From the NCBI GenBank assembly GCA_021201335.1, contig JAJQFD010000060.1, positions 1 to 64,000 of the forward strand: 64,000 nt of DNA, read 5' to 3'. The stretch comes from Bacteroides sp. (lineage in GTDB: Bacteria; Bacteroidota; Bacteroidia; Bacteroidales; Bacteroidaceae). A model generated the notes under the pieces. It saw nothing but the letters and a program-made list of their open reading frames with translations, made no database searches and was not told the origin of the DNA. Of this stretch, positions 17,892-26,803 are shown piece after piece. The translations under genes were made by a program, and so were the position numbers. How positions within the stretch are numbered: position 1 is the stretch's first letter; the number at the start of each line of letters is the position of its first letter.

Positions 17892-19588
17892 AATGGATCG
17901 TAAAAACATTGCAAAACTCCCCGGAGTTGGCAATTTTCTTAACTCTTGCACTGGGTTTTGCCGTAGGTAAGATTAAGATCAAAAGTTTCAGCCTGGGTTC
18001 TGTTACAGGTGTTCTTTTAATGGGTGTGTTAGTCGGACAATTGGATATAACCATCTCTCCTGTCGTAAAATCAGCGTTCTTTCTTATCTTTCTTTTCGCA
18101 GTAGGCTACAGTGTCGGTCCACAATTTGTACACAGCCTTAAAAAAGAAGGAATTCCTCAAATTCTTTTCGCCGTCATTGTCTGTGTATGCTGTCTGGGGA
18201 TGGCATGGATATGTTCCTTAATTGCCGGATTCGACCTGGGCAATGCTGCCGGATTATTAGCAGGGGCGAATACTATTTCTGCTGTAATCGGGGTAGCAAC
18301 CGATACGATTAACCAGTTAAATATCAGCGAAGACCAGAAGCAAACATTTATTAATCAGATTCCTGTAGCTTATGCAGTAACTTACATCTTCGGTACAGCC
18401 GGAACAGCTTGGTTTCTGGCATCAATCGGCCCTAAACTATTAGGAAAGAATGTTGATCAACGCATTAAAGAATATGAACAGTCACTGGGAGGAGCCATTG
18501 AAGATGAAGATGCTAGTATGGAAGCAGCCTACGATGGCACAACCTTCCGGGCCATTCAGGTAACCAACGATTATTTTAATCAGCAACGGACCGTTAAAGA
18601 ACTTGAAGACCAGTTGGTCACAAAAGGTTGGCCTGTATATATTGAAAGAATTCGCAATTCAAAAGGGGAAATTATTCAGAATCCTGCACCCGATAATGTA
18701 ATCAACAAAGGTGACCGTTTGGTTTTGAATGGCCCAATTGATACACTCCTTGCTGATGAAAATTCAATTGGTGATGAGGTAGCCGATATTGAATTACTTG
18801 ACTTCAAAGCGGAGGCATTGAAGGTCATGGTATCGAATAAAGAGATCGTAAACCAAACATTAAGGAGCCTGAGAACCTGTAAAGAACGGCATGGAGTAAT
18901 TATTCGTAAGATTCATCGGGGTAATGCTATTATTCCATTGATGAACAATGTCACCCTGCAAAGAGGTGATATCGTGGAGCTGGAAGGTCGCAAGAGCGAT
19001 GTCGATCGTTTTGCTTCCTACCTGGGTTATGCCGAACGTCCTACCAATATTACCGATTTGTTATATGTGGCTTTAGGCATCTTCCTCGGAGGAATTATCG
19101 GTTCATTGACTTTCCGCACAGGTAATATTCCTTTAAGTTTAAGTGCCAGTGGAGGTGTATTGATCATGGGTATTATTTTTGGTTGGCTTCGTTCGCTTCG
19201 TCCAACCTTCGGAGCGGTTCCACAAGCATCCATCTGGTTGATGAATAATCTCGGACTAAATTTCTTCATCGCCGTAGTAGGTATCACCGCAGGTCCCGAT
19301 TTTATCGCCGGATTGAAAGCCGCAGGTGTCAGCCTATTCATCGCCGGTATTTTTGTTAGCCTTGTACCAATGTTTATCGGTTTAATGCTGGGACGTTTTG
19401 TCTTCAAGTTCAATCCAGCTATTACACTGGGTGCCTGTGCTGGTGCCCGTACGACCACTGCAGCCTTGGGAGCCATACAGGATAATATACACAGCAAGGT
19501 TCCTGCCCTGTCATATACCACTACATACGCCATTGGTAATACACTGCTTATCATCTGGGGGGTTGTTATTGTATTGTTATTAAGCTGA
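17888..19588 (+). CDS. aspT: aspartate:alanine antiporter (AspT family)
   Basis: A protein of 566 aa with the AspT/YidE architecture: an N-terminal membrane block (about 1-165, five helices), two cytosolic TrkA-C (RCK-C) domains (about 205-380: TFRAIQVTN…VTKGWPVYIERI; EALKVMVSNKEIVNQTLRSLRT), and a C-terminal membrane block (390-566). The family signature GxxxGGxxG-like segments are visible in LGIFLGGIIGSL and ASGGVLIMGII. AspT exchanges external aspartate for internal alanine; with cytosolic aspartate decarboxylation this consumes a proton and makes membrane potential. The next gene is that decarboxylase, which fixes the assignment. The start codon lies in an inverted repeat. Confidence 0.92.
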   Translation: MEWIVKTLQNSPELAIFLTLALGFAVGKIKIKSFSLGSVTGVLLMGVLVGQLDITISPVVKSAFFLIFLFAVGYSVGPQFVHSLKKEGIPQILFAVIVCVCCLGMAWICSLIAGFDLGNAAGLLAGANTISAVIGVATDTINQLNISEDQKQTFINQIPVAYAVTYIFGTAGTAWFLASIGPKLLGKNVDQRIKEYEQSLGGAIEDEDASMEAAYDGTTFRAIQVTNDYFNQQRTVKELEDQLVTKGWPVYIERIRNSKGEIIQNPAPDNVINKGDRLVLNGPIDTLLADENSIGDEVADIELLDFKAEALKVMVSNKEIVNQTLRSLRTCKERHGVIIRKIHRGNAIIPLMNNVTLQRGDIVELEGRKSDVDRFASYLGYAERPTNITDLLYVALGIFLGGIIGSLTFRTGNIPLSLSASGGVLIMGIIFGWLRSLRPTFGAVPQASIWLMNNLGLNFFIAVVGITAGPDFIAGLKAAGVSLFIAGIFVSLVPMFIGLMLGRFVFKFNPAITLGACAGARTTTAALGAIQDNIHSKVPALSYTTTYAIGNTLLIIWGVVIVLLLS

Positions 19589-19633
19589 AAACCTAGTAAG
19601 TAATAATTTATAATTCCAAAAATCACTTTAGTT

Positions 19634-21277
19634 ATGGATATAGAGAAACTCAAGACTTCGCGCAAACGTGAGGAGCAATTGGAACATTTAAGTCCCTTTG
19701 AATTAAAAGATAACCTAATTACTTTAGCTTCCGATCAACAGAAAAAACCTGCCAGAGCCATGTTAAATGCTGGTAGAGGAAATCCCAACTGGACTGCAAC
19801 CGTTCCCCGGGAAGCATTCTTCACGTTAGGTCAGTTTGGTATCGAAGAAAGCAGACGGCCAATGAACCAGGCTTCCGGTTTAGCAGGTATTCCCCAAAAA
19901 GAAGGAATAGCCCAACGATTTGAGAAATACTTAAAAGACAATACTAATCGTCCGGGAATTGATTTACTAAAAGGATTATACCGATATGGTATTGAGAAAC
20001 ATAACTTCGACCCCGATAGTTGGGTATTTGAATTAACCGAAGGAATAGTAGGTGATCAATATCCCAGTCCGGTAAGAATCCTGAAACAAACAGAAGTTAT
20101 TGTGCATGATTACCTGATTCAGGAAATGTGTGACAACAAACCGAACCGGAGCGGGAAATATGATTTGTTTGCTACCGAAGGAGGTACAGCAGCGATGTGC
20201 TACATCTTTGATTCTTTGGTGGAAAACCGCCTCCTCAAAAAAGGTGATAAAATTGCACTGGGTGTACCCGTATTCACTCCTTATCTCGAAATACCGGAAC
20301 TGGCCAGATACGATTTCAAAGTTATCTATATTCACGGTTCAGGAAAAGATGAAAACGGGAATTCGAATTTTCAGTATCCGGATCAGGAACTGGACAAACT
20401 GGGTGATAAATCTATCAAAGCCTTCTTTATCGTTAATCCCAGTAACCCAACGTCTGTAGAAATTTCGGATCATAGCCGAAAATACCTCGTTAAGGTGGTT
20501 AAAAACCTCAATCCGAATCTGATGATTCTTACGGATGATGTTTACGGTACTTTTGTTCCGGGTTTCATTTCCTTAATGAATGAACTTCCTCAAAATACGT
20601 TATGTGTTTATTCATTCTCTAAATACTTTGGTGCAACAGGATGGCGTATCGGTGTTATTGCTTTATATGAAGATAATATCTACGACGATATGTTGTCGGC
20701 TATCCCTGAAAAAGACAAGCAATACCTGGCGAAAGAATATGGAAGTCTTACCTTGCGCCCGGAAAAACTGAAGTTTATCGACCGTTTAGTAGCGGATAGC
20801 CGCCGCGTAGCCTTAAACCACACAGCCGGTTTATCTACACCACAACAAATACAAATGGTATTGTTTGCTGCCTTCGCTCTGCTAGATAAAGAAAATATCT
20901 ATAAAAACGATTGTATTGAGATCTTGCAACGTCGTTACAATTTATTGTGGCAAGGACTCCAGATTCCACTCGTACCGGATACGGAAAGAGCTGCTTATTA
21001 TTGCGAATTCGACTTGCTGGAATGGGCCTTGAAGAATCACGGAAAAGAATTCGTAGCTTTCCTTGAAAAGAATTTCGAACCGGTTGACATCGTTTTCCGT
21101 CTGGCCGAAAAATCATCCATCGTACTTCTTAACGGAGGAGGATTCGCGGGTCCTGAATGGTCGGTACGTGTTTCTCTGGCAAACTTGCAAGACGAAGATT
21201 ACAGCATTATTGGAAAGGAACTGGCCGACACCATGCAGGATTATGTGGACGCCTGGAAAAGCGTGCATAAATCATGA
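19634..21277 (+). CDS. aspD: aspartate 4-decarboxylase (bifunctional aspartate aminotransferase)
   Basis: A PLP enzyme of 547 aa, fold type I, the length of AspD rather than of normal aspartate aminotransferases (about 400). The PLP lysine is Lys330 in SFSKYFGATGWRIG; substrate and PLP contacts are in ATEGGTAAMCYIFD, FIVNPSNPTSVEIS and ILTDDVYGTFVPGF. It converts L-aspartate to L-alanine and CO2. It starts 45 bp after aspT and its stop overlaps the porin start (ATGA), giving an aspT-aspD-porin unit. Together with AspT it forms a decarboxylative proton-motive metabolic cycle known from Tetragenococcus. Confidence 0.95.
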   Translation: MDIEKLKTSRKREEQLEHLSPFELKDNLITLASDQQKKPARAMLNAGRGNPNWTATVPREAFFTLGQFGIEESRRPMNQASGLAGIPQKEGIAQRFEKYLKDNTNRPGIDLLKGLYRYGIEKHNFDPDSWVFELTEGIVGDQYPSPVRILKQTEVIVHDYLIQEMCDNKPNRSGKYDLFATEGGTAAMCYIFDSLVENRLLKKGDKIALGVPVFTPYLEIPELARYDFKVIYIHGSGKDENGNSNFQYPDQELDKLGDKSIKAFFIVNPSNPTSVEISDHSRKYLVKVVKNLNPNLMILTDDVYGTFVPGFISLMNELPQNTLCVYSFSKYFGATGWRIGVIALYEDNIYDDMLSAIPEKDKQYLAKEYGSLTLRPEKLKFIDRLVADSRRVALNHTAGLSTPQQIQMVLFAAFALLDKENIYKNDCIEILQRRYNLLWQGLQIPLVPDTERAAYYCEFDLLEWALKNHGKEFVAFLEKNFEPVDIVFRLAEKSSIVLLNGGGFAGPEWSVRVSLANLQDEDYSIIGKELADTMQDYVDAWKSVHKS

Positions 21278-22362
21278 GAAAACTCCTGATTCTCTTTTCT
21301 GTACTTATTTTCAGTCTTTCTTTGGCTGCACAGCATAAAGAAAGCGAAAGTATTTTGGATAAACTGATCTGGGATGACGAAATGCTTAACATTATGTTGG
21401 ACACACGGGTTGACTTTCAGACTACCATTCAAAACGGGGATCTGGATCAGGCAAGCTTCAGAGGACAGACATTCAGGTTGTGGTTGGTTGGAGAGATTAT
21501 TCCCGGTCTTCGTTACCGCATACGGCATCGATTTAATAAACCACAGACTCCTTTGATACGTGATAATTATTCGAGTGCCACGGATCAGGCATGGTTGGCA
21601 TTCGATATCGGAAAGAAATGGACAATTACGGCTGGGAAACAATCCATGCAGTTGGGTACATTTGAATACGATTACAATGGAGCCGACATTTACCAGTCGA
21701 CTATGGTGAACGGAGATATAGATATGTACAAGACTGGTGTGAATGTAGCCTATAAGTTTGCCGGACAGAAAATAAACCTTCAGGTGGTTAATTCGGATGC
21801 ACCCCAGTTTGCCAGCGAAGAGTACAAAAACAAAGCATTTGCCATCAATGTATTATGGGAAGGGAGTTTGTTCAATGGGGTTTTAAAGACCCGCTGGGGT
21901 TACGGTGCTTTTCAACACTCCAAAACAAAGTTCTATCATTGGTTGACGGCCGGTACACAGCTTAACATCCGGAAGTTTACGGCTGAACTGGATTATTTCC
22001 TGGGAAACCGCAACATGGATTACAGTTCGATAGTTAGCGATGATGAACTGGGAAGCCGGTATGTTCGCGACCAGTCGTTAGCCCTAAACCTGAAGTACAA
22101 CAGTGGCAAATGGAGGCCTTTCTTGAAAGGTACGTGGAACCAGCGTCATGATAAAGAGTTTGGCAGCAATGCTTACGAAAGTATGGGAATCCAGGCAGCA
22201 GTCGAGTGGTATCCCTTCACAAAGCTATTGGTAAAGGACTTACGCTTCCATCTTGCGTATACTTTTGAAAGTACCCATTTCCAGGGAGAGTTTAATCATC
22301 TAAACAATATTGATAAACATCTTATTATAGCTGGTACCCGCTGGCTGTTTAAGGTGAAGTAG
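21274..22362 (+). CDS. OprO/OprP-like outer-membrane porin
   Basis: A protein of 362 aa. Signal peptide MRKLLILFSVLIFSLSLAAQ, then barrel strands typical of the phosphate-selective porin O/P family (FRLWLVGEIIPGLRYRIRHRF, KKWTITAGKQSMQLGTFEY, FHLAYTFEST, HLIIAGTRWLFKVK). It is joined to aspD by a 4-bp overlap. The family forms anion channels, so it may bring aspartate across the outer membrane for AspT; that substrate is inferred from the operon only. Confidence 0.85.
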   Translation: MRKLLILFSVLIFSLSLAAQHKESESILDKLIWDDEMLNIMLDTRVDFQTTIQNGDLDQASFRGQTFRLWLVGEIIPGLRYRIRHRFNKPQTPLIRDNYSSATDQAWLAFDIGKKWTITAGKQSMQLGTFEYDYNGADIYQSTMVNGDIDMYKTGVNVAYKFAGQKINLQVVNSDAPQFASEEYKNKAFAINVLWEGSLFNGVLKTRWGYGAFQHSKTKFYHWLTAGTQLNIRKFTAELDYFLGNRNMDYSSIVSDDELGSRYVRDQSLALNLKYNSGKWRPFLKGTWNQRHDKEFGSNAYESMGIQAAVEWYPFTKLLVKDLRFHLAYTFESTHFQGEFNHLNNIDKHLIIAGTRWLFKVK

Positions 22363-22386
22363 CATATAACTAACTTCTTTGTAATA

Positions 22387-22836
22387 ATGAACTTTAATAA
22401 TTTGTATATTAGCCAGGAAGCCTACGAAATTCTGAAAGATATTGCGAAATGGGCAAAATTCCTGGCAATCGTAGTATTTGTACTTTTAGGATTAAGTGCC
22501 CTTTGTATCTTAACGATGGGCATTCTTATCACCAGTATGAATTCGTATGCAGTAGCCAGTCATAACATGATGTATCATCCCGGTATATTTTCGTGGATGC
22601 ATGCTATTTTCATGTTGATTACATTTTTGATCTATTTCATTCCGACTTACTTTTTGTATAAGTTTGCTGTGAATCTGAAAAGGTCCCTGACCAATAACAG
22701 TACCATGGAACTTACCAAAGCCCTGAACTTCTTAAGGAAACATTATAGTTTCATTGGCGTTCTGACTGTTATCATGATAACAATTTTACTCATATCGGTC
22801 GTAATGATGTTCTTCTCGATGTTTGCAATCCTTTGA
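22387..22836 (+). CDS. DUF5362-like membrane protein
   Basis: A protein of 149 aa with three to four membrane helices (about 24-50, 74-97, 118-147). The N-terminus NNLYISQEAYEILKDIAKWAKFLAIVVF matches the Bacteroidetes DUF5362 pattern. It begins 24 bp after the porin and may be read through from the aspT operon; a strong hairpin follows at 22873. Function unknown. Confidence 0.7.
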   Translation: MNFNNLYISQEAYEILKDIAKWAKFLAIVVFVLLGLSALCILTMGILITSMNSYAVASHNMMYHPGIFSWMHAIFMLITFLIYFIPTYFLYKFAVNLKRSLTNNSTMELTKALNFLRKHYSFIGVLTVIMITILLISVVMMFFSMFAIL

Positions 22837-22872
22837 TGTAAGAAAGAGAGTAAATATTCGCTCAGGCTAAAG

Positions 22873-22918
22873 AATTTCCCTGTCGTTCTGATTCTGCAAC
22901 CAGATTGACAGGGAAATT
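22873..22918. terminator. terminator hairpin after the aspT unit
   Basis: AATTTCCCTGTC (22873-22884) and GACAGGGAAATT (22907-22918) form a perfect 12-bp stem over a 22-nt loop, followed by TGTCTTT. The symmetry would allow function in both directions between the convergent genes. Confidence 0.7.
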
Positions 22919-22972
22919 TGTCTTTCAAATATCTCCCGTTCTTCCTCCACCCGATTCAGGCTGGATAAAACG

Positions 22973-23060
22973 CTACCGGAAGTTAACCCAAAACCTACCG
23001 GAAAACGCATCGAAACCTAGTGGAAGATGGCCGGAATCCTACCGGCATCCGGAAGATTCA
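22973..23060 (+). repeat. four degenerate 22-bp tandem units (CTACCGG type)
   Basis: Units start at 22973, 22995, 23017 and 23039 with CTACCGGAA, CTACCGGAA, CTAGTGGAA and CTACCGGCA: an exact 22-bp period with the core kept and the rest of the unit free. It lies between convergent genes, past the terminator at 22873. The unit CTACCGGAAGTT with a later CAAA closely resembles the inverted array at 37506-37576. Confidence 0.7.
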
Positions 23061-23093
23061 GATACAGAAGCACCGTATGGATCATCGTTTCTC

Positions 23094-23759
23094 TTACTTC
23101 TTATCCGTAAACAGGATATGAGAAAAGTTGGTATAATCATACGATCCGCAATACAACATTAATTTGGAGCCTTGCCAGCAGCAAACGTTTCCTTCGGCTA
23201 TTTTTTGTCTATGTGGGAAAGTTCTATTCGTGATAATCTGGGTAGAAACAAACGGATTGATAGTGCCTGCCCCTATCGCGTTGCCCGCTTTATCAATAAT
23301 CAGGTAATGCAAATTGGCTTTGGTCGAAGCCTCCATCGCATGTTTCGCGCCTATCACGAGCGAAATAGTTAAGGCACCTGTCGTTGTATCTCCGTCTTCG
23401 ATCATGGCCGAGCGAACTTCAAAATCCGGATCTTCATAATCGCATTCAAACGGAACGGTTTTCTCGGCTAATCTTCCTATTTCCTGGGTGGCTGCTGTCA
23501 GGGCATCCTTTTTAGCTTTCTCTTCCGCTTCACTCCATTTTCTATTCAACTCCATTAAGTCCATTTCATTACTAACGGAATTACCTGCGTATTCTTCTTT
23601 CTGACGTTGCAACTCTTTGTGTAATTCCACAAAAATGGAAGGGAATATTCCCAATGCTTCATTCTCTACATACTTATTTCCGCTGCCTGAGCCACAACTC
23701 ATACAGATACCGACGATGAGAAAAAGAATAAGTGACGAATTTTTCATATTTGCTTTCAT
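23094..23759 (-). CDS. lipoprotein of unknown function
   Basis: A protein of 221 aa with a signal peptide and lipobox (VGICMSC, Cys22) followed by GSGSGN. A charged helical segment (about 45-95, LHKELQRQKEEYAG…WSEAEEKAKKDALTAATQEIGRLAEK) is followed by a beta-rich domain with a repeated-strand pattern (TGALTISLVIGAKHAM, LHYLIIDKAGNAIGAGTI). It is the last gene of the minus-strand run that starts at 28217 and is separated from the previous gene by 87 bp. No family is recognised. Confidence 0.75.
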   Translation of the reverse strand: MKANMKNSSLILFLIVGICMSCGSGSGNKYVENEALGIFPSIFVELHKELQRQKEEYAGNSVSNEMDLMELNRKWSEAEEKAKKDALTAATQEIGRLAEKTVPFECDYEDPDFEVRSAMIEDGDTTTGALTISLVIGAKHAMEASTKANLHYLIIDKAGNAIGAGTINPFVSTQIITNRTFPHRQKIAEGNVCCWQGSKLMLYCGSYDYTNFSHILFTDKK

Positions 23760-23846
23760 AAATAATCTACTGTTTTTAATGATGATTTATACTTGAAAAA
23801 GGAAGAGCGAAAAGCTTTTTTACTCGAACAACAAGTAGTGTATAGG

Positions 23847-24440
23847 TTAAATACATTCCGGCCTTGCAACATTTAATATGGAGAACAGTTGTTCAATATC
23901 ATAATCGGATACCCCACTGTCCATTGCCAGGAGATACGTTTCCTGATAGGTGGGAGACGTATTCAGATACTTCCGGCTGAAATAGTCATATTTTATATAA
24001 GACAAAAAATAATAATATATGCCTTTAGGCTCTATGGTTGTTGCTGCATTCAGGTATTCCATTGCTTTGTTAATATTAGCTCTAGGGGTAACAAATGCTT
24101 TCTGTCCTTTCAACAGGCATATGGCAGCATAGAAAAATACCTCCGGATTATCAAAGTTATCTTCCATCGCTTTTTCAAAAGCAGGTAACGCCCGGTCGTA
24201 TAATTTCAATTTCAAATAACACATACCAATGGATGTATTTAGTTCCGGGTCGTCCGGATTCTCAGCCAACGCTTTTCGGTAAGCACCTGCATACTTATTG
24301 ACTTCAGGCATCGGCATAGAGTACACACTATTGAAAGTCGATATGATAATGGGTTTGTGACAGTAAATGCATTCTTTCTGATCGGTAGCAACACGGGCGC
24401 CACAACCCGGACACGATAATTCTATTACTTGATGAGCCAT
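23847..24440 (-). CDS. zinc-ribbon protein with TPR repeats
   Basis: A protein of 197 aa. The ATG at 24440 is preferred to an upstream codon because it begins the domain (MAHQVIELSCPGCGARV) and avoids overlap with the upstream gene. A four-Cys zinc ribbon is at about 10-30 (CPGCG…CIYCH). TPR units follow (NPDDPELNTSIGMCYLKLKLYDRALPAFEKAMEDNFDNPEVFFYAAICLLKG). There is no signal peptide, so it is cytosolic, probably an adaptor. Together with the SPFH-SHOCT gene two positions upstream it recalls the zinc-ribbon/SPFH pairs of membrane-stress operons such as B. subtilis ydjG-ydjI. Confidence 0.8.
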   Translation of the reverse strand: MAHQVIELSCPGCGARVATDQKECIYCHKPIIISTFNSVYSMPMPEVNKYAGAYRKALAENPDDPELNTSIGMCYLKLKLYDRALPAFEKAMEDNFDNPEVFFYAAICLLKGQKAFVTPRANINKAMEYLNAATTIEPKGIYYYFLSYIKYDYFSRKYLNTSPTYQETYLLAMDSGVSDYDIEQLFSILNVARPECI

Positions 24441-24447
24441 ACTTTTT

Positions 24448-25125
24448 CTATTTATTACTGATTCGTAATTGACGATTCCTTTCTTCGGCAAGACTGTATA
24501 TTTTATCAGAAATTTGGATGATAAGTTGCGTATCCTTCTTTATTACCGCATTATAAAGGTTACCTATTTCATTGATGACATCCTGTTCTAAGTGGAAAAC
24601 CGCATACGATGATCGGGAGGGACTGCTATGGATAAGATCATATACTTTCTCCACTTTTCTTTTTAATCTATTATCGGCAACCTGCCTCATAATAGAATCT
24701 AATAGGGCAGAAGACTCCTTTACATATTTCAATTCATGCTCTGTTCTTTCTATACTGTCGGCAGTATGTTCGTTGGCCAGCATATTCGAAACTAACATGA
24801 TAACGTATATTCCCATCAAAACTAACTGAAGAGACAACGCTAGTTTAAAGCCTTCCGGAGCGATTAATATAAAGATAATTCCCATAATGAATTCAGCAAA
24901 GAAATAAAAACCCGATATTCCGAATAAGGGCCGGCGATATTGTTCTGCTCCACTTCCTTCGCGAACGAACAGAGGAGTCAGCAGAAGCATGAGGTAAGCG
25001 AAGTGAATAAACCCGTAAGATATCCAAACCGAAGCCGGATGTTCGGTTCCCCCCATCAAAAAGAACAGGACATTAAACACTATCAAGAAAACAGCATCCA
25101 GTACTATCCACAATATTTTTTTCAT
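24448..25125 (-). CDS. membrane protein with cytosolic helical C-terminus
   Basis: A protein of 225 aa. Four membrane helices occupy about 4-24, 33-53, 68-90 and 94-115; the remaining 110 aa are helical and charged (TADSIERTEHELKYVKESSALLDSIMRQVADNRLKRKVEKVYDLIHSS). It sits 12 bp from the SPFH gene and 7 bp from the zinc-ribbon gene, clearly in one operon with them. No family is recognised; a scaffold for its SPFH and zinc-ribbon neighbours is possible. Confidence 0.75.
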   Translation of the reverse strand: MKKILWIVLDAVFLIVFNVLFFLMGGTEHPASVWISYGFIHFAYLMLLLTPLFVREGSGAEQYRRPLFGISGFYFFAEFIMGIIFILIAPEGFKLALSLQLVLMGIYVIMLVSNMLANEHTADSIERTEHELKYVKESSALLDSIMRQVADNRLKRKVEKVYDLIHSSPSRSSYAVFHLEQDVINEIGNLYNAVIKKDTQLIIQISDKIYSLAEERNRQLRISNK

Positions 25126-25137
25126 CGTTTTCCGTTT

Positions 25138-26280
25138 TTACATCCTCCTTAGTATTTCCTGTTTCTTCGCATCAAACTCTTGCTGAGTGATAACTCCCAT
25201 ATCAAGCATTTCTTTTAATTGCTTTATCTTCTCTACCGGATTCTCGTTGGATGCCGGGGTTTGCCCTTGATTTGTAGCACCTTGTGCGGCTTGTCCGGAT
25301 GCTTGTGGCTGCGCCGGATTGAATATTTGCTGGGCCATTCCACCAAAAGCACCACCGGCAGCCATGCCCATCCCTAATCCCGCACCTGCGGCAGCTATGC
25401 CTCCACCTCCCGGATTGTTGGCCAGATCAGAAAAGATATTCACAGCTTGTTGCCTGTTCCAGTCTTCTCCTAACACCCCAAATACAGATTTATCGGCCTG
25501 TGCATTCACCAGTTTTTCTCTGGCATCCAGGTTCATTTGGAGTGTTCTTTCCTCGTACATCCGGCGCAATTCATCATTGACGAACTGCAAGGTCGCAATG
25601 GTAAATTTCACCAATCTCAGTCCATAATCATCCAGAATCTCCTGAAGTATTGGGGTAAGAACATCATCTGCCAGGAAGCCTTTCTTCTTGAAAGTACGGG
25701 TAATCTCTTCGTCTGAGTTCTCAATGGCATCTTGTATTGAATCCGTAATATGCTGGATAAACTCATTAAAGAAATATTTATTCAAGCCTGCCTGCGTTTC
25801 GAAGAAAACGTTATTACCCAATAATTTTTCCAGAAACTTCACGGAGTTTTCAACTTGAACTTTAAACGATCCATTGGCTTGTACATTGGTCATCATCCCT
25901 AACAAAGGATCTCTGACTTGCATAGGTGTCGGAGTACCCCAAGTTATCTCGGCACTATGTGCTTTTCTTACAAAATAAACGACACAATTAAACACACTTA
26001 TTCCGCCGGTAAATGCGTTTCTTATCCGGCTGATGAATGGGTAATTGTCTGTCTTTAAGTTGTACTTTCCATTCTCCGAAACACTTTCCACATGGCCGTC
26101 TTTAATAAAGATGGCCTCTTCTCCTGGCATAACAATCAGCGTAGAATTGGTATTAAAATCTTCTTCTGGTTGTTTCCATATCAAAAGCTCCCCATTACCG
26201 CTATTTTTAATAACGTCAGCCCAATGTTTCTTTCCTCCAGTATAAGCTGCTTCGTTTGGATTTTTACCGAATATTCCCAT
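25138..26280 (-). CDS. SPFH-domain protein with C-terminal SHOCT (virion-core-like, YdjI type)
   Basis: A protein of 380 aa; the ATG at 26280 (MGIFGKNPNEAAY) is used rather than a TTG three codons earlier. The SPFH/Band-7 region spans about 20-290 (LIVMPGEEAIFIKDG, WGTPTPMQVRDPLLGMMTNVQANGSFKVQV, VKFTIATLQFVNDELRRMYEERT). Then comes a Gly/Ala/Gln-rich linker (GGGGIAAAGAGLGMGMAAGG) and a SHOCT oligomerisation motif at the end (IKQLKEMLDMGVITQQEFDAKKQEILRR). There is no signal peptide or transmembrane helix. Such proteins form membrane-associated scaffolds and, in B. subtilis YdjI, recruit PspA under envelope stress. The neighbours (zinc ribbon, membrane proteins, YidD-like) fit this. Confidence 0.9.
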   Translation of the reverse strand: MGIFGKNPNEAAYTGGKKHWADVIKNSGNGELLIWKQPEEDFNTNSTLIVMPGEEAIFIKDGHVESVSENGKYNLKTDNYPFISRIRNAFTGGISVFNCVVYFVRKAHSAEITWGTPTPMQVRDPLLGMMTNVQANGSFKVQVENSVKFLEKLLGNNVFFETQAGLNKYFFNEFIQHITDSIQDAIENSDEEITRTFKKKGFLADDVLTPILQEILDDYGLRLVKFTIATLQFVNDELRRMYEERTLQMNLDAREKLVNAQADKSVFGVLGEDWNRQQAVNIFSDLANNPGGGGIAAAGAGLGMGMAAGGAFGGMAQQIFNPAQPQASGQAAQGATNQGQTPASNENPVEKIKQLKEMLDMGVITQQEFDAKKQEILRRM

Positions 26281-26329
26281 GATATACAATTCTTTTAGTT
26301 ACAGGATTATGATCTCTTTCTTCTGATAT

Positions 26330-26797
26330 TTAAGGATAATCCATCGAATAGATACTCCCTTTGCATCTTCTTGTCAGGCGGATATATGTTTTATACATCC
26401 CCCTGATGACTCCATATTTTCGCAATGCCAACAAAGCATATTCGGAACAGGTTGGCATCAGTATACATTTTCTTCTTACTTCTTCCGGCGCGTAATGTTG
26501 GTATAATTCTATCAGCAGGATGAGAATTCTCTTGGAGAAAACCACCAGGAATAGAATGCTAATCATATAATATATCAAGAGAAAGAGTGATTTTTCAAAA
26601 GAAGAACCCCCTAACCAGGCTAACAAAATGTGTATAGCAAGAGAAACCACGACCACAATCCCTTCAAAACAGATTAATTGTATAAGGGCAAAGACGATGT
26701 TGGTTTTAGGTCTGTGAAGAGGGCGATGTAAACAGTAGTTTTCAGCTGTATTCTGTTCTATCTCATCAGGGGTTCTTAAATCAGATATACGTTTCAA
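26330..26797 (-). CDS. yidD: YidD-like membrane insertion efficiency factor with extra N-terminal membrane domain
   Basis: A protein of 155 aa; the start is TTG at 26797, as no ATG is available. The last 75 aa are YidD (ILLIELYQHYAPEEVRRKCILMPTCSEYALLALRKYGVIRGMYKTYIRLTRRC), with the CxxxPTCSEYA core. YidD normally has 70-90 aa; here about 80 extra residues carry two membrane helices (about 33-58 and 65-88). YidD assists YidC-mediated insertion of inner-membrane proteins. It lies in an envelope-stress-like operon rather than beside rpmH-rnpA-yidC, so it is probably a specialised paralogue. Confidence 0.85.
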   Translation of the reverse strand: MKRISDLRTPDEIEQNTAENYCLHRPLHRPKTNIVFALIQLICFEGIVVVVSLAIHILLAWLGGSSFEKSLFLLIYYMISILFLVVFSKRILILLIELYQHYAPEEVRRKCILMPTCSEYALLALRKYGVIRGMYKTYIRLTRRCKGSIYSMDYP

Positions 26798-26803
26798 TTG
26801 GTT

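Noticed and set aside
19027..19665. 212-aa reading frame on the minus strand opposite aspT
   Set aside because: It lies fully opposite a conserved membrane domain, is a typical antisense shadow of hydrophobic codons, and has no signal or family motif.
22973..23060. Possible CRISPR array (regular spacing)
   Set aside because: Only a 5-9 bp core is kept per 22-bp unit, there are no identical repeats with unique spacers of normal size, and no cas genes are present.
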